DNA from: an aff. Roholtiella sp. LEGE 12411
GTDB taxonomy: Bacteria; Cyanobacteriota; Cyanobacteriia; Cyanobacteriales; Nostocaceae
Assembly: GCF_015206995.1 (NCBI RefSeq)
Contig: NZ_JADEXR010000058.1
Span: 1-32,481, forward strand
Reading direction: 5' to 3'
DNA length: 32,481 nt
Shown here piece after piece: positions 8,298 through 16,046 of this stretch. The notes under the pieces were generated by a model, which worked only from the letters and a program-made list of their open reading frames with translations, was not told where the DNA came from and made no database searches. The first letter of the stretch is position 1; the number at the start of each line of letters is the position of its first letter. Position numbers and translations under genes: made by a program.

Positions 8298-9308
8298 ATG
8301 GTAATGCCTAATACAATTTTGTTTCCCCTTTTTGTTGATACTCAAGCGCCAATAACGATTAACGCTCAAATTGCTGAACAGATTAAACTACTAATTGCTA
8401 CAGGGGATTTGCAACCAGGCGATACTTTACCCACTGTTACTCAATTAGCTAAACATTTAAAAGTAAATCATAATACTATTGCAGCAGTTTATAACTATTT
8501 AATTGAATCAGGTTATCTGGTAGCCCAAAGAGGTAAAGGAACTTTTGTTGCTCACACTCAAGTTGTACAAAATATTATTATTCATAAGGAATTTTACAAT
8601 TTACTAGGACAAGCTTTTAATGCTGCTGTAATGACTGGGTTATCTCCATCTGAATTTGGTGCAGCGGCCTATGCCCAAGCCGCAATATTGAATCAACACG
8701 CTGCTGCTCCTTTAAAATTAGTATTTGTAGAATATTTGCAACACAGTACAGGTGTATATGAAAATATTCAATCAGAAATCAAACTTCCTCTACTATTTAT
8801 CTGTTTGGAAGACTTAAAGATTAATAAATCAAAAGTTTTAAAAGAACTGTTAGCTGCTGATCTTGTGATCACAACTGCACGACATCAATGGGAAGTCACT
8901 AAATTAACTGCACCAGAACAAGAAGTCATTACTGTTAACCTCAAACCAGACTTGCAACTCTTGGCACAAATTTCATCTTTACCTCGTAATGCTCTGATGC
9001 TACTTATTTGTCAGGAAAAAGCTACCAGTGGAGTGATGAAACAGATGCTACAACAAGCTGGAATCTCCCACATAAACTTTCAAAGTTTAGATTTAGAATA
9101 CCTTCAAAAGAATCATCAAATATTGGATGAGGTCGATGCAGTTTGTGCTTCAAGGCTTGTTGAGAACTATGTACGACAGTACAGTATTGAACCTTCTGAA
9201 GTAATGGTTTTTAATTTTAGTGTTGATGAAACTAATATGTCAGTTTTAAAAGCTCGCTTGGCTGCAATTCAGTTAGCTAAATCAACTATCCATCAACCTA
9301 ATCAGTGA
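8298..9308 (+). CDS. GntR-family transcriptional regulator (YtrA/PlmA-like)
   Basis: The 336-residue protein opens with a winged helix-turn-helix of the GntR family: AQIAEQIKLLIATGDLQPGD, then LPTVTQLAKHLKVNHNTIAA as the recognition region and GYLVAQRGKGTFV as the wing (residues about 20-85). The domain is closest in style to the YtrA/PlmA branch, known for very short effector tails, but the remaining 250 residues are long and mixed alpha/beta, which I do not recognise as a standard FadR, HutC or MocR effector domain. Cyanobacterial PlmA begins with a different N-terminus, so I do not use that name. The start is ATG at 8298, with an in-frame ATG two codons later; neither has a Shine-Dalgarno. 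Targets are unknown. Confidence 0.8.
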   Translation: MVMPNTILFPLFVDTQAPITINAQIAEQIKLLIATGDLQPGDTLPTVTQLAKHLKVNHNTIAAVYNYLIESGYLVAQRGKGTFVAHTQVVQNIIIHKEFYNLLGQAFNAAVMTGLSPSEFGAAAYAQAAILNQHAAAPLKLVFVEYLQHSTGVYENIQSEIKLPLLFICLEDLKINKSKVLKELLAADLVITTARHQWEVTKLTAPEQEVITVNLKPDLQLLAQISSLPRNALMLLICQEKATSGVMKQMLQQAGISHINFQSLDLEYLQKNHQILDEVDAVCASRLVENYVRQYSIEPSEVMVFNFSVDETNMSVLKARLAAIQLAKSTIHQPNQ

Positions 9309-9535
9309 CTAGAAAGTGATGCGGTAAACAAATGTAGACAAGGTAGCAAAGTTTTTGGAGTTTTAGAGTCGTAGATATTCCTCTAGTAGTGCTTTTAGAA
9401 CATTAACAGCAACAACTCAGATCGTATACTGAGCTTTTCAATTGTCCAAATTTGATTAGTTGAACTAGCAGAAATGCTGGTTGTACTACAAAACTTATTA
9501 AGTATACAAACAAAATTAACTCGCGTAAAACTACT

Positions 9536-9646
9536 TTATAGAGCTAATACGAGAACTTGAGCAATAAATTCAACAGCAGCTTTTTCAACGCCTTCAAAGA
9601 CACCTTGTGAATTATATTTATTGCTTAGTGTTATCTCAATATTGCT
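9536..9646 (-). pseudogene. C-terminal coding fossil (AAVEFIAQVL segment)
   Basis: A 36-residue minus-strand frame between two stops, with no start codon, reads like a genuine protein C-terminus (NSQGVFEGVEKAAVEFIAQV, ending in LAL). A related, more decayed copy lies at 7423-7467. I do not recognise the parent family; the two copies flank the PAS and GntR genes. Confidence 0.35.
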
Positions 9647-9673
9647 TCACAAACCTTAAACTAACTAAATACT

Positions 9674-9706
9674 ATTCCTCAAAGAATAACTCATTTTTTG
9701 AGGAAT
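9674..9706. terminator. 10-bp perfect stem-loop
   Basis: ATTCCTCAAA (9674-9683) pairs with TTTGAGGAAT (9697-9706) around a 13-base loop. It lies 366 bases after the GntR stop and lacks a following T-run, so it may be a transcript-end hairpin or a protein-binding palindrome. Confidence 0.3.
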
Positions 9707-9906
9707 TGATAGTCTTATTCATCAATATTATTAATATAATTATTTTATCATCATAATGTTATGTTCGATAGCGTGAAAAGCGTGAAATCTACTTAAAACA
9801 TATCAATAGCTTTAGCATAAGCTGTATTTTTGAATCGACTGAGTTTTTACGTCTAATTCTTAGCCCTAAATTAAAAATACCATAATACTATATATATAGG
9901 TTTAAT

Positions 9907-9924
9907 ATACCACTATAGCGGTAT
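9907..9924. promoter_or_regulatory. 18-bp near-palindrome, candidate operator
   Basis: The sequence ATACCACTATAGCGGTAT matches its reverse complement at 16 of 18 positions, one base pair being off. It lies about 130 bases upstream of the ribbon-helix-helix gene. Such small regulators commonly bind palindromes at their own promoters, so autoregulation is an inference. Confidence 0.35.
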
Positions 9925-10053
9925 GCTGATAAAAGACTAGTTAAGGTAGGCAAGTGGCATGTTTGAAAACTTGATACGTAGGTAAAGCAAGATAACAAAC
10001 TGTTAAAGGTTTCTGGAGTACAAGGGCAAGTATTACACTTAGTGGGTAAGATT

Positions 10054-10194
10054 ATGAGTAAAAAATTGACCGTAAAGCAAATCAGCCTCAATCTGGCATT
10101 GGATGAAGTCAAGAGACTTGAAATGTACTGTAACCAGACAGGGAGAGCAAAAACAGATGTAATTAGAGAGCTGATTCGCAAGTTACCCGATTAG
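10054..10194 (+). CDS. Small ribbon-helix-helix (CopG/Arc-like) DNA-binding protein
   Basis: The 46-residue product fits a minimal ribbon-helix-helix protein. An N-terminal beta strand (KKLTVKQISLNL) would insert into the DNA major groove as a dimer. Helix 1 (LDEVKRLEMYCNQTG) and helix 2 (AKTDVIRELIRKL) follow. The length and residue pattern match CopG/Arc-type repressors and many antitoxins. The ATG at 10054 is preceded by GGGTAAG, a poor ribosome site; a GTG four codons upstream is an alternative. No toxin gene of normal size lies next to it: about 900 non-coding bases follow. It may be an orphan antitoxin, a lone repressor or a plasmid-type copy-control relic. A near-palindrome 130 bases upstream is a candidate binding site. 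Confidence 0.65.
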   Translation: MSKKLTVKQISLNLALDEVKRLEMYCNQTGRAKTDVIRELIRKLPD

Positions 10195-11092
10195 GGTGGT
10201 AAGTAGCAGAGAATTACCGGTTGTTTTGCAAAAACAGATGCTAGTCTGGTAAAAAAGCTTGAGGTCAGTATAAATAGCTTGAAAATCATGGTTTATGAAC
10301 CTTATGTGTGTAGTTGCATAAACTGGCCTAACTCAAGCAGATTTTTTACTCTTAACAAGCTGTTGCAACACAACCGGTTTGTTTGTGAATTTGTGAAGGC
10401 GATCGCTCTTTATCTTCACTTCAGAGCTATATTTAGAACCAAGTGTACCGAAGGTTAACCTCAGTCTTAATAATTCTTTATATACAATTGCGACATCCTA
10501 AAATCCGCGACACTGACGTCTGCGAAAAAACTTTTGTTGTCACTTTGCCTAAAACGACGTGATCAGTAATATAGATTTAAAGTGAGCTTAGAGCACTTGA
10601 GTGTATTACTAAAATTTAATAATTTTAAAAAAAATATATATTTTGAATTTCATTTAGGAATCCTATAGAATTATAGGTGTTAATAAAAGTTTAAATTCAT
10701 AATTATAAAATTTTATCTTAACTGTTAAGTGCTTGCTTCAAGCATTACTAAACTAACTGGAACAGGCTAAAAGAGAGTTTTGTCTTAGAAACACAAGTTT
10801 GCAATGAAGTCAACTCAAAGACTCGTTAATTAACTTGGCACTTTTTTCCTAGGCGTCCATTAGAGTGCCCTATGAATTTATTTTATGCATGACTGAATTG
10901 GCAGCTAATTGCTCTACAAGAATTTTTAAACCCAGAGAATTTCCCCAGGTTTATGCTAGATATGGATGTCTTGGTACAAAATCTGCGATCGCAACACCAA
11001 GACAAAATTCAATCAATATAAGTGTGGTATCTTGCATTAAAATTGATGACGTAGTATTTGCTAGCTCTACTAACAAAAATTTCACTAGATCA
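10195..11092. other. 900-base AT-rich region, no supported gene
   Basis: No convincing gene is visible. A 56-codon plus frame (10288-10458) lacks a ribosome site and family features. Two short hairpins are present: CCTATA/TATAGG (10662-10677) and TGCTTG/CAAGCA (10730-10744). Bases 10610-10720 are extremely AT-rich. The region could hide a small RNA, but nothing diagnostic is seen. Confidence 0.45.
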
Positions 11093-11743
11093 TCAATGCA
11101 TCTCGTCGTATTCTGGGGCTTCAACTCGTCTTGTTTCTAGCCGAGAAGGTGGTAGAAACTCAGCGCGACGCACAGGAACCAAAGGCGGTGTAGCCCCTTG
11201 GTAGGGATGAATAACTTGTACAGTACGGGCTGGACGTTGCCGAGGCGAAAACAAAGCTAATACCCCAGCGACTACAATACCGCCGCCAATAGTAAGACTC
11301 ATCCCTCCTACGGCCCAAACGATGGGTGAAGACCACCAGGGATTTTCTGGTTGGGATGGTGCTAATGCTGCTTTGGATTGGTTATTCTGTTGGGCTAATT
11401 GCAGTTGTTGGGTATTGTAATTGTCGAGAAGTCGTTGATTTTGAGTCTTCAACTGTTCATTGTCGGTTTTTAAACGATCCAAGTCCACTTTTAGTTTTTC
11501 CCATTCGACACGCTGATCAGAATTGGGAGCTACAGGCTGTGGATTGGGATATGTTGGTGGTTGCCCATAAGGTCCATAAGGATACTGCGCTTGTGGCTGC
11601 ATAACCTGAGGCGGCATTACAGTGGCTGGCATTTGTGGGGCAACAAAGTTAGATTGTAGAGGAGTATTTGTCCCTTTGAGTAAGACGAGAGCCGCCAGCC
11701 CAGCTACGGCAACCCCGCCGATAAATGCCATACTCTCACTCAT
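11093..11743 (-). CDS. Membrane protein with Pro/Gln-rich linker and coiled coil, unknown function
   Basis: The 216-residue product starts with a hydrophobic segment (AFIGGVAVAGLAALVLL, about residues 6-22). A Pro/Gln/Tyr-rich linker (35-75) and a heptad-patterned coiled coil (about 78-120) follow. A second membrane helix lies near 136-165 (IVWAVGGMSLTIGGGIVVAG), then a basic, Pro/Arg-rich tail. Both ends may face the same side, with the coiled coil on the other. I do not recognise a named family; it looks like a conserved cyanobacterial hypothetical. It lies downstream of trpA in the same direction but is separated from it by a likely terminator and 219 bases, so it probably has its own promoter. 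Confidence 0.65.
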   Translation of the reverse strand: MSESMAFIGGVAVAGLAALVLLKGTNTPLQSNFVAPQMPATVMPPQVMQPQAQYPYGPYGQPPTYPNPQPVAPNSDQRVEWEKLKVDLDRLKTDNEQLKTQNQRLLDNYNTQQLQLAQQNNQSKAALAPSQPENPWWSSPIVWAVGGMSLTIGGGIVVAGVLALFSPRQRPARTVQVIHPYQGATPPLVPVRRAEFLPPSRLETRRVEAPEYDEMH

Positions 11744-11937
11744 CGCCTTTGCCCCTTAACCGTGACGTAACTATAACTATTTGTGACTGACTCACACTCA
11801 CACTCATAATTTTTTGCCTACTTTACTTCAGATAATACTCGAACTACAACCACCTGTATCAGCTAGTTTTTTTACATCCTGATATCTGATGTTAATATTC
11901 AAGACTATAACCGTCAAATTGTCCACTAAGTAAAGGC

Positions 11938-11964
11938 AAAAAAACTATGCTGTTATAGTTTTTT
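11938..11964 (-). terminator. Terminator overlapping the trpA stop codon
   Basis: AAAAAACTAT (11939-11948) pairs with ATAGTTTTTT (11955-11964) around a six-base loop. Read on the minus strand, the hairpin is followed by a T-run, the layout of an intrinsic terminator with an A-tract in front. The trpA stop codon (11963-11965) lies in its first arm, so the trpA transcript probably ends here. Confidence 0.5.
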
Positions 11965-12808
11965 AATCTACTTTGTCAGTCTGACCAAGACAAGTGTTTG
12001 TGTCGCTGTTGAAGGTCTTGATAGCTGATTTGAGACTTTGACAAAAATCAGCGATCGCACTCAGTCCCTGCTCTGGTGTGCCATCTGCTAACCGTTTGAC
12101 AAAAGCACTACCTACAATTACAGCATCTGCGCCCCAATCCTTTACTTGACGGGCTTGTTCAACTTGGGAAATACCAAAGCCTACACCGATGGGTTTATCA
12201 GTAACACCACGAATCTGTTTCAGTAAATCTGACACTCGCGTTTCCATCTGGGAGCGTATGCCTGTAACTCCTGTGACACTAACTAAATAGATAAATCCTT
12301 GGGAGGAGCGAGCAATCGCTTCTATCCGTTGAGCTGAACTGGTGGGGGCCACTAACAAAGTTACGTTAATTCCCATCTCACCAGCTGGTTGGAGCAATCC
12401 TGCGGCTTCCTCTAAAGGTAAGTCAGGTACTACCAAGCCTGCGACCCCAGCAGCAGCAATTTGCTGAAGAAATTTTTCAATCCCCCGGTGCAAAATTGGA
12501 TTGTAGTAGGTAAACAGGACAATAGGCGATCGCAGATTAGGACTAGTTGTTTGCAACATTTCCAGTATCTGCTCCAACTTAGTTCCTTTTTTCAGGGCCC
12601 GGGTAGCAGCTGCTTGAATCACTGGCCCATCCGCTAGCGGATCGGAGTAGGGTACACCCAGTTCAATTATGTCTGCTCCATTGCGATCCAGAATCTGCAA
12701 CGCTGCTGCTGTTGTTTCTAAATCTGGATACCCAGCGGTGATAAACGGAATCAAAGCGCACTCTCGATTCCTTACAAGAGTTTTAAAACGATCATAAATT
12801 GCAGTCAT
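11963..12808 (-). CDS. trpA: Tryptophan synthase alpha subunit
   Basis: This 281-residue (beta/alpha)8-barrel protein cleaves indole-3-glycerol phosphate to indole and glyceraldehyde 3-phosphate. It works in an alpha2-beta2 complex with TrpB, which is not in this window. The catalytic residues sit at the classical positions: E49 in [18 protein letters not shown] and D60 in the same motif. The phosphate-binding loops ([14 protein letters not shown]) are present in the C-terminal half. About 15 extra polar residues extend the C-terminus beyond the usual 265-270. The ATG at 12808 gives the canonical N-terminus. In cyanobacteria trp genes are scattered, and trpA beside ndhL and DUF3007 is a familiar arrangement. 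Confidence 0.96.
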   Translation of the reverse strand: MTAIYDRFKTLVRNRECALIPFITAGYPDLETTAAALQILDRNGADIIELGVPYSDPLADGPVIQAAATRALKKGTKLEQILEMLQTTSPNLRSPIVLFTYYNPILHRGIEKFLQQIAAAGVAGLVVPDLPLEEAAGLLQPAGEMGINVTLLVAPTSSAQRIEAIARSSQGFIYLVSVTGVTGIRSQMETRVSDLLKQIRGVTDKPIGVGFGISQVEQARQVKDWGADAVIVGSAFVKRLADGTPEQGLSAIADFCQSLKSAIKTFNSDTNTCLGQTDKVD

Positions 12809-12834
12809 TATTTAAGAGTCAATAGTCAAGAGGA

Positions 12835-12875
12835 GCCAGTTAGGTGCAGGAATTACCTTTATTGAGTTAACTGGC
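12835..12875. repeat. 8-bp inverted repeat between DUF3007 gene and trpA
   Basis: GCCAGTTA (12835-12842) and TAACTGGC (12868-12875) are perfect complements separated by 25 bases in the 129-base gap before trpA. Short repeated AGTCAA motifs lie on both sides. Its role is unknown; it could shape the leader of trpA. Confidence 0.3.
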
Positions 12876-12937
12876 ATTCAACAGTCAAGAGTTAAAATCT
12901 GGACTTTTGACTTTGGGCTCTTGGCTAATAGATAACT

Positions 12938-13249
12938 TTACACCTGTGTTTGTTCTTCTTGTTCTATTTCAGCTTGAATTCGTGCTAGTTCTTCGGGAGT
13001 AAGTTCTTCTAGCCGCTTCTGAAGAAAGTCCTGTTCATACTGTTCCCGCTGTTGGTGGTAGGTCATTTTTTGTCCCACTGCGCGGAAAAAATAGGTGATT
13101 AACCAGCCAACCAATCCACTGACTAGTAGGACTTGGCTCAAGATTCCAGCTTTTTGATTATCTAACCCGACTAGCTGCAATACTATATATGCCAAGCCGC
13201 CAGCCAGAAAAATGCCCAGTCCAATGCTAATGGCGTCAACGCGTCGCAT
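12938..13249 (-). CDS. DUF3007-type membrane protein
   Basis: The 103-residue protein has two membrane helices (about residues 7-26 and 36-56) followed by a charged, helical tail rich in Glu and Gln (EELTPEELARIQAEIEQEE). This matches the DUF3007 family of cyanobacteria and plastids, whose function is not established to my knowledge. It begins 24 bases after the ndhL stop with an AGG-type ribosome site between them, so the two genes are very likely co-transcribed. The conserved link with ndhL suggests a thylakoid-membrane role, which is an inference from context. Confidence 0.8.
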   Translation of the reverse strand: MRRVDAISIGLGIFLAGGLAYIVLQLVGLDNQKAGILSQVLLVSGLVGWLITYFFRAVGQKMTYHQQREQYEQDFLQKRLEELTPEELARIQAEIEQEEQTQV

Positions 13250-13273
13250 GAGATTTATGACCTACCAATCTTA

Positions 13274-13486
13274 TTAAACTTCAATTTGTCGCCGCTTGGG
13301 TCGAAAATTCACAAACGGTGATAGAACCAACAGACCTGGAAAGAAGAAAAACACCAAAAAGTACATAAAGGTACGCTCGATGGCGGTAGCCACATACCAA
13401 CGCTGTTTGAGGTACAGCAAGATAGCAATTGGCATTACTAAAAGATAGGCTCCAGCCAAAATCAGATACAGCAGGGCGACAATCAT
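13274..13486 (-). CDS. ndhL: NAD(P)H-quinone oxidoreductase subunit L
   Basis: The 70-residue protein matches NdhL in size and pattern. It has two hydrophobic helices ([20 protein letters not shown] and [16 protein letters not shown]) joined by a basic loop with [12 protein letters not shown], then a short basic tail with FVNFRPKRR. NdhL is a small membrane subunit of the cyanobacterial NDH-1 complex. That complex takes electrons from ferredoxin to plastoquinone for cyclic flow, respiration and CO2 uptake. It is the first gene of the ndhL-DUF3007-trpA direction. The promoter must lie in 13487-13670, to the left of the MITE. Confidence 0.93.
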   Translation of the reverse strand: MIVALLYLILAGAYLLVMPIAILLYLKQRWYVATAIERTFMYFLVFFFFPGLLVLSPFVNFRPKRRQIEV

Positions 13487-13670
13487 ACTTTTTTGTCTAA
13501 GCGTCTATTTCCTTATCATAGGCTGAATGCTTGTGCTGAGGGAAGTATTGCCTGTTGCAAAATAGGTTGATTTCGCAGTTCATTCCACATACAGATAGGC
13601 TGAACGTTGATCAGACGCCTGCGTGTGCGATCGCCACTACCAATTTCCAACCAATTTACCTTTCCCCTCA

Positions 13671-13832
13671 TAGGATTTACGCACACTCTACGAATTCTCG
13701 GCGTTCTTCTCTACCAGAAGTGGATCGTAGAGAAGGCGTCTTCTGTGCTAGACGCTGCGCGTTGGCGAAAGCCTCTGGTAGAGATGGCGGTTCGATCAAT
13801 TAAGCTTTTTGGTAACTTTTGCGTAAGTCCTG
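13671..13832. mobile_element. 162-bp MITE with 5-bp target duplication
   Basis: Terminal repeats TAGGATTTACGCA (13671-13683) and TGCGTAAGTCCTG (13820-13832) match at 11 of 13 positions. The direct repeat CCTCA flanks both ends (13666-13670 and 13833-13837), as expected for a target-site duplication. Inside, an 11-bp perfect inverted repeat TCTCTACCAGA/TCTGGTAGAGA (13708-13718, 13774-13784) would give a large hairpin. The GGACTTACGCA end is, from memory, common in Nostoc-type genomes. There is no transposase gene; short frames crossing the element are not credible. Confidence 0.75.
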
Positions 13833-13979
13833 CCTCAATAAAGCGCGTCCTGTTTTTCGGCATCAAAAGGTTATAAACAAAAAATTTTCAATTTAGTTGC
13901 ACAAAAGACACAATTGATGGTGGAATAGATAAGGAAGTATTCGCTGCGTTCAAAAAGTGAATATTTGCCAAATACCTAA

Positions 13980-14334
13980 GGGGGTGTGGCGGAATGGTAG
14001 ACGCTACGGACTTAGTAAACTGAGCCTTGAAGGAGAAATCCCTCAAGTGGATGCTCTCAAACTCAGGGAAACCTAAATCTGTTAACAGACACGGCAATCC
14101 TGAGCCAAGCCCATAAATTTGAAATTTGTGATTAATCTGTAATCCAAAAGTCTAAATTGAGGGAAGGTGCAGAGGCCCGACGGGAGCTACCCTAACGTTA
14201 AGTCGAGGGTAAAGGGAGGGTCCAATTCTCAAAGTCTGTGGTTACTAAACCTATCAGACAGCAGTGAAAGCTGTGGGAGAATGAAAATCCGTTGACCGTA
14301 AAAGGTCGTGAGGGTTCAAGTCCCTCCACCCCCA
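13980..14334 (+). tRNA. trnL-UAA: tRNA-Leu(UAA), interrupted by a group I intron
   Basis: The 5' exon (13980-14013) and 3' exon (14284-14334) join to a complete tRNA. The acceptor stem is GGGGGTG/CACCCCC and the discriminator base is A at 14334, with no encoded CCA. The anticodon stem-loop becomes ACGGA-CTTAAAA-TCCGT, giving anticodon UAA. The long variable arm is typical of tRNA-Leu, and the T arm is GAGGG-TTCAAGT-CCCTC. The split lies after the first anticodon base, the ancient position shared by cyanobacteria and plastids. Confidence 0.95.
14014..14283 (+). ncRNA. Group I intron in trnL(UAA)
   Basis: The 270-base intron begins after the CTT of the 5' exon and ends with the terminal G of GAGAATG, as in the Anabaena trnL intron. 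Conserved core blocks are visible: GCTCTCAAACTCAGGGAAAC, CAATCCTGAGCCAAGCC (P/Q region), AGGTGCAGAGGCCCGACGGG and AGTCGAGGGTAAAGGGAGGG (R/S and P7 region). The intron has no open reading frame. It is about 20 bases longer than the 249-base Anabaena intron as I recall it, with differences in the variable P6b loop (about 14115-14160) and P9. Confidence 0.93.
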
Positions 14335-14521
14335 TTAAAAAGTTCAAAAGTTTAATAAATTAAACTATCCAGTACAGGTGGGTTTAATAATAAATGTTTT
14401 TATTGTTATAGCCGTAGCCATTTTGATTAGGACATGGAAAATGTTCTTGGTACAGCGTCCTAACCAGCCTGGCGGCTGCTATAAATTTATTTTTGGGATA
14501 TGGGTAGACAGAAATTAAAAC

Positions 14522-15442
14522 TCAACACTGAGCTAAGCGTTCGTCGAGCCAAGCTAAAGCAGCACCAATGGTTTCAGCTAGAATACTAATCAAGCGATAT
14601 AAGGCGATCGCACCGAATACTACGGGGCCTGGGAAGTGGTGACGTAAAAGTTCATAAGCAGTTGCTTCAAACACACCCAATCCACCAGGCGCACCTGGAA
14701 TAACTAATCCTAATAACCAAGCGAAACTAAAAGCCCCTAGTAACAAAGGAATTTGACTCCAATTCAAAGAATTCAAGGCAGAAATAGTTAATATAAAGCC
14801 AGTACTGCGTAATCCCAAAAAGCCTAATTCTCCTAACAAAGGTCGTAAGGGATAGCGTTCAATATTGAAGGGAATAGTAGGCTGAGTGATATTAGCAGAT
14901 TTTGTTGCTTTCAGTCTGTACAAAAAGCGAATGGCTGGGTTTGCAAACCGGGGATGAACTGCACAAAGTACCACACCTAAACTCAGTAATTGTAAGATTT
15001 GCCCAACCAGAGTGGTATTCACTGCCGCAAATTGACTACCGAATAGAACAATGATGATTAAAGCAGCCGCCGCCATGAGTAGCGGTTCTAGCAAGACGCT
15101 TAAGGTAGCTGCACCGTTAGAAATATTAGCATTCTTAGTTGCTACAATTCTCCCATAGTAATGCCAGATATTACCTGGCAAATACTTGGCTATGTTTGTT
15201 TTTAGGTAAACTTGAATAAACTCGGAAGATGGTACAGGTTGATTTAAATCTTGCAGAACCCAAGTCCAGATCCAGCCAGCCCAAGTATGTGCCAGTAAAG
15301 TTACACCTGTCGCGATCGCAAGAATTGCCCATCCTACACCATCAATGCGGATAGTAGCCACCTCGAGCCAATTATCCTTCAAAGCTTTCGCTAAAAAAAA
15401 CAGCGTCCCACCCAAAATTAGCCAGCGCAAAATTTGCTTCAT
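14522..15442 (-). CDS. Flippase-like integral membrane protein (UPF0104/LPG synthase TM family)
   Basis: The 306-residue protein has about eight membrane helices and the signatures of the lysylphosphatidylglycerol-synthase transmembrane family: NIAKYLPGNIWHYYGR near residue 83, a central LLEPLL helix, and VIPGAPGGLGVFEAT near 250. Related proteins move or modify lipids or lipid-linked sugars in the plasma membrane; many are linked to glycolipid or polysaccharide pathways. No aminoacyl-transferase domain follows, so lysyl-lipid synthesis is not expected. The ATG at 15442 precedes a short basic stretch and the first helix. It appears monocistronic, and no neighbouring glycan genes reveal the substrate. 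Confidence 0.8.
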   Translation of the reverse strand: MKQILRWLILGGTLFFLAKALKDNWLEVATIRIDGVGWAILAIATGVTLLAHTWAGWIWTWVLQDLNQPVPSSEFIQVYLKTNIAKYLPGNIWHYYGRIVATKNANISNGAATLSVLLEPLLMAAAALIIIVLFGSQFAAVNTTLVGQILQLLSLGVVLCAVHPRFANPAIRFLYRLKATKSANITQPTIPFNIERYPLRPLLGELGFLGLRSTGFILTISALNSLNWSQIPLLLGAFSFAWLLGLVIPGAPGGLGVFEATAYELLRHHFPGPVVFGAIALYRLISILAETIGAALAWLDERLAQC

Positions 15443-15590
15443 GATTTTGGTAATTTAACGGTTATGGCAACCAGGGTTGAATATCTCAAATCCTAATTGA
15501 CATTTTTTTTACTAAATTCTCCATATCCCATATATAGTAATCTGATTTGATTCGTGAACTGACTCGTAGAGACAGGGAATGGGGAATAGA

Positions 15591-15630
15591 GAGAAGTTAG
15601 AGCGGAGGTTTTCTCAGATCCAAACTTCGG
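15591..15630 (+). repeat. Dispersed 40-bp repeat, copy 1
   Basis: This segment aligns without gaps to 25502-25541, with 31 of 40 positions identical. Shared blocks are GAGAAGT, GAGCGGAGG and AACTTCGG at the same spacing. The hairpin seen in the other copy is decayed here. Confidence 0.55.
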
Positions 15631-16028
15631 AGGAATAGAAAATAGGGAAAAATCAAAAAGGTAGTTAGAGGTTTACGCAGTTTTTTCAAAAATTAAATAT
15701 GAATTATATAGATATTTAATATCTTTCTTAAGGGTGATCTCAAACGATATACATTGATCCCTGACTTATAGTTCAATTTATACACTATTAAAAACAGCCT
15801 TAGTTTTTCCACAGAATCAATAAAATATTATATTATTTTATCTCTCCTTAGTTAGATAGAAATAATGGTTTAGTGCTAAGTATAATGTTACCTACGCTAG
15901 ATGTGTGGGTAGTTTTAGTCCTCCTATCCTTAACTAGGGGTGTTAAAAGGTTTGCTGAAGAAAAATAGTTCAAAAAATTGCCAATCAACCCTATAAGTCA
16001 GCAAAATCAATAGCTTACTTTTAGTTTG

Positions 16029-16035
16029 AAGGAGG
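16029..16035 (+). promoter_or_regulatory. Shine-Dalgarno deciding the lipoprotein start
   Basis: AAGGAGG (16029-16035) is a full Shine-Dalgarno. It lies 11 bases before ATG 16047 but only two bases before ATG 16038, which favours the downstream start. Confidence 0.6.
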
Positions 16036-16046
16036 ACATGACTAGA

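Larger units (their letters stand above)
9309..10053. other. Intergenic region with fossil coding segment and palindromes
   Basis: About 745 AT-rich bases follow the GntR gene. They contain the fossil C-terminus at 9536-9646, a 10-bp stem-loop at 9674-9706 and an 18-bp near-palindrome at 9907-9924. No other supported gene is visible on either strand. Confidence 0.5.
15443..16046. other. Divergent intergenic region, includes dispersed repeat
   Basis: About 600 AT-rich bases lie between the divergent flippase-like and lipoprotein genes. The region contains a dispersed 40-bp repeat (15591-15630) and a 22-bp AT palindrome near 15822-15845. It presumably holds promoters for both flanking genes, but no clear -35/-10 pair stands out. 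No gene is supported. Confidence 0.45.

Noticed and set aside
10288-10458. 56-codon plus-strand ORF after the ribbon-helix-helix gene, a possible toxin partner
   Set aside because: It has no ribosome site, begins about 90 bases downstream and shows no toxin-family features; composition looks random.
10865-11140. 91-codon plus ORF with GTG start
   Set aside because: It overlaps the 3' end of the better-supported minus-strand membrane protein gene and shows no family pattern.
13555-13876. Overlapping plus ORFs of 82 and 89 codons
   Set aside because: Both run through the MITE and its flanks and depend on element sequence; no protein features.
15822-15845. AT-only palindrome before the lipoprotein gene
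   Set aside because: Such palindromes are common by chance in very AT-rich DNA; no further signal supports a site.
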